Of a DNA stretch of 34,710 nt, positions 34,085 to 34,710 are shown one piece after another. The stretch comes from Marinisporobacter sp. GTDB taxonomy: Bacteria; Bacillota; Clostridia; Peptostreptococcales; Thermotaleaceae. The stretch lies in NCBI GenBank assembly GCA_025210395.1, contig JAOARV010000066.1:1-34710 (forward strand). The letters run 5' to 3'. Numbering within the stretch: position 1 is the stretch's first letter; each line of letters begins with the position of its first letter. Both the position numbers and the translations under genes were made by a program. The notes under the pieces are model-generated. The model had not been told where the DNA came from. It worked only from the letters and a program-made list of their open reading frames with translations, and searched no databases.

Positions 34085-34176
34085 TGGCGGAGAAAGCGGG
34101 ATTCGAACCCGCGCACCGGTTACCCGGTCTAACGGTTTAGCAAACCGTCCTCTTCAGCCTACTTGAGTACTTCTCC
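34085..34176 (-). tRNA. tRNA-Ser (GCU)
   Basis: A 92-nt class II tRNA on the minus strand, with encoded CCA. The acceptor begins GGAGAAG, the anticodon loop reads TTGCTAA (GCT), there is a long variable arm, and the T arm contains GGTTCGAATCC. Confidence 0.96.
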
Positions 34177-34187
34177 TTATAAGATGA

Positions 34188-34271
34188 TGGTGCGGGTGGA
34201 GGGACTTGAACCCCCACGCACAAGGCGCTAGATCCTAAGTCTAGTGCGTCTGCCAATTCCGCCACACCCGC
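34188..34271 (-). tRNA. tRNA-Leu (UAG)
   Basis: An 84-nt class II tRNA on the minus strand with encoded CCA. Acceptor GCGGGTG, anticodon stem CTAGA/TCTAG with loop CTTAGGA (TAG), variable arm, and T arm GGGGGTTCAAGTCCCTC. Confidence 0.96.
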
Positions 34272-34386
34272 GTGCTTCAATCACCCAAATTTTACATTTG
34301 GTGTGAGTGGAGTACTCAGGAACTTTAGTTTCTGAGTTTCCTTCTTATTAAAATAAATATAGTTAACACATTCATGTTAACTAAAT
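34272..34386 (-). other. tRNA-Leu/tRNA-Val spacer with three hairpins
   Basis: This 115-nt spacer holds three inverted repeats: CACCAAAT/ATTTGGGTG (about 34283-34307), CTCAG-AACT/AGTT-CTGAG (about 34315-34336) and a perfect AGTTAACA/TGTTAACT (34361-34382). They are probably RNA processing or pausing structures in the tRNA-rRNA transcript. No open frame is seen. Confidence 0.5.
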
Positions 34387-34462
34387 TGGTGGGCGTAACA
34401 GGGTTCGAACCTATGACCCCCTGCTTGTAAGGCAGGTGCTCTCCCAGCTGAGCTATACGCCC
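34387..34462 (-). tRNA. tRNA-Val (UAC)
   Basis: A 76-nt tRNA on the minus strand with encoded CCA. Acceptor GGGCGTA, D arm TAGCTCAGCTGGGAGAGCA, anticodon loop CTTACAA (TAC), T arm with GGTTCGAACC. Confidence 0.97.
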
Positions 34463-34470
34463 TAAATCAA

Positions 34471-34586
34471 ACCAGCAACGACCTACTCTCCCAGGCAGTT
34501 ACCCGCCAAGTACCATCAGCGCTGAAGGGCTTAACTTCTGTGTTCGGTATGGGAACAGGTGTGACCCCTTCGCTGTAGTTACTGGG
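34471..34586 (-). rRNA. rrf: 5S ribosomal RNA
   Basis: The minus strand contains CAGCGAAGGGGTCACACCTG, TTCCCATACCGAACACAGAA, GTTAAGCCCTTCAGCGC and TGATGGTACT, all characteristic of 5S rRNA. The ends pair (CCAGTAAC with GTTGCTGG), fixing the boundaries to within a nucleotide or two. It lies about 46 nt after the 23S gene. Confidence 0.96.
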
Positions 34587-34632
34587 TTTTTGAGAATTTG
34601 CACTCTCAAAACCAAACAATGCATATTTCTTT

Positions 34633-34710
34633 GGTCAAGTCCTCGACCTATTAGTACCTATCAGCTGAAGACATTACTGTCCTTACACCTTAGGCCTATC
34701 AACCAGATAG
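34633..34710 (-). rRNA. rrl: 23S ribosomal RNA, 3' end only
   Basis: The last 78 nt match the extreme 3' end of 23S rRNA on the minus strand (AAGGTGTAAGGACAGTAATG, TTCAGCTGATAGGTACTAAT, AGGTCGAGGACTTGACC). The gene continues beyond the window. The 3' boundary is approximate. Confidence 0.95.

Noticed and set aside
1..34710. CRISPR array, insertion sequence, integrase, toxin-antitoxin or defence system
   Set aside because: No regularly spaced repeats, transposase or integrase motifs, or recognisable defence genes were seen on either strand.

Overview
The window is AT-rich DNA from a low-GC Gram-positive, most likely an anaerobic spore-forming member of the Clostridia. The evidence is the purR-spoVG-glmU-prs-pth-mfd gene order, a spoVG gene behind a sigma-H type promoter, a crt-hbd pair of the butyryl-CoA pathway, a lysine riboswitch on aspartokinase, many strong intrinsic terminators and AGGAGG ribosome binding sites. 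Genus cannot be fixed from the sequence alone. Nothing looks like a prophage, insertion sequence or CRISPR array.

Layout. (1) 1-9305, minus strand: the conserved Firmicutes block purR, spoVG, glmU, prs, pth, mfd, then a PrsA-type foldase lipoprotein. It is split by terminators into purR/spoVG, glmU-prs and pth-mfd-prsA units. (2) 9537-13181: divergent murC (plus), then convergent with it an unrecognised membrane-anchored protein made of three repeats, behind a sigma-H-like promoter, and an LCP (LytR-CpsA-Psr) cell-wall ligase. (3) 13311-16702, minus: crt-hbd with a Rex-like operator, and lysC behind a lysine riboswitch. (4) 16826-19128: an NhaC-family antiporter, a zinc-ribbon coiled-coil protein and a convergent 59-residue small protein. 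(5) 19352-24543, minus: three overlapping genes for polyphosphate metabolism, with one PPK1 flanked by two different Ppx/GppA-HD proteins. (6) 24544-24851: a gene-free stretch carrying nested inverted repeats and a perfect 28-bp palindrome, upstream of a metallo-beta-lactamase-fold hydrolase. (7) 25547-33972: a diguanylate cyclase, a nitronate monooxygenase-like flavoprotein, an XRE regulator with an S24-like C-terminus, an EamA transporter, a cardiolipin synthase and typA. (8) 34048-34710, minus: the distal end of an rRNA operon (23S 3' end, 5S, tRNA-Val, tRNA-Leu, tRNA-Ser, terminator).

Most of the window is housekeeping: nucleotide and cell-wall precursor supply (prs, glmU, murC, LCP), transcription-coupled repair (mfd), secretion and translation (prsA, pth, typA), redox-linked acyl-CoA metabolism (crt, hbd), lysine supply (lysC) and phosphate storage (ppk/ppx). 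The less ordinary items are the palindromic locus at 24681-24809, the two divergent Ppx-HD paralogues around ppk, the predicted NADPH-type coenzyme pocket of Hbd, the two sigma-H-like promoters, the triple-repeat membrane protein, and the S24-like regulator that lacks the catalytic serine.

Start sites for pth, murC, lysC, both ppx genes, the hydrolase, the GGDEF protein, the flavoprotein, the XRE regulator and cls were chosen by ribosome binding site and family N-terminus rather than by longest reading frame.
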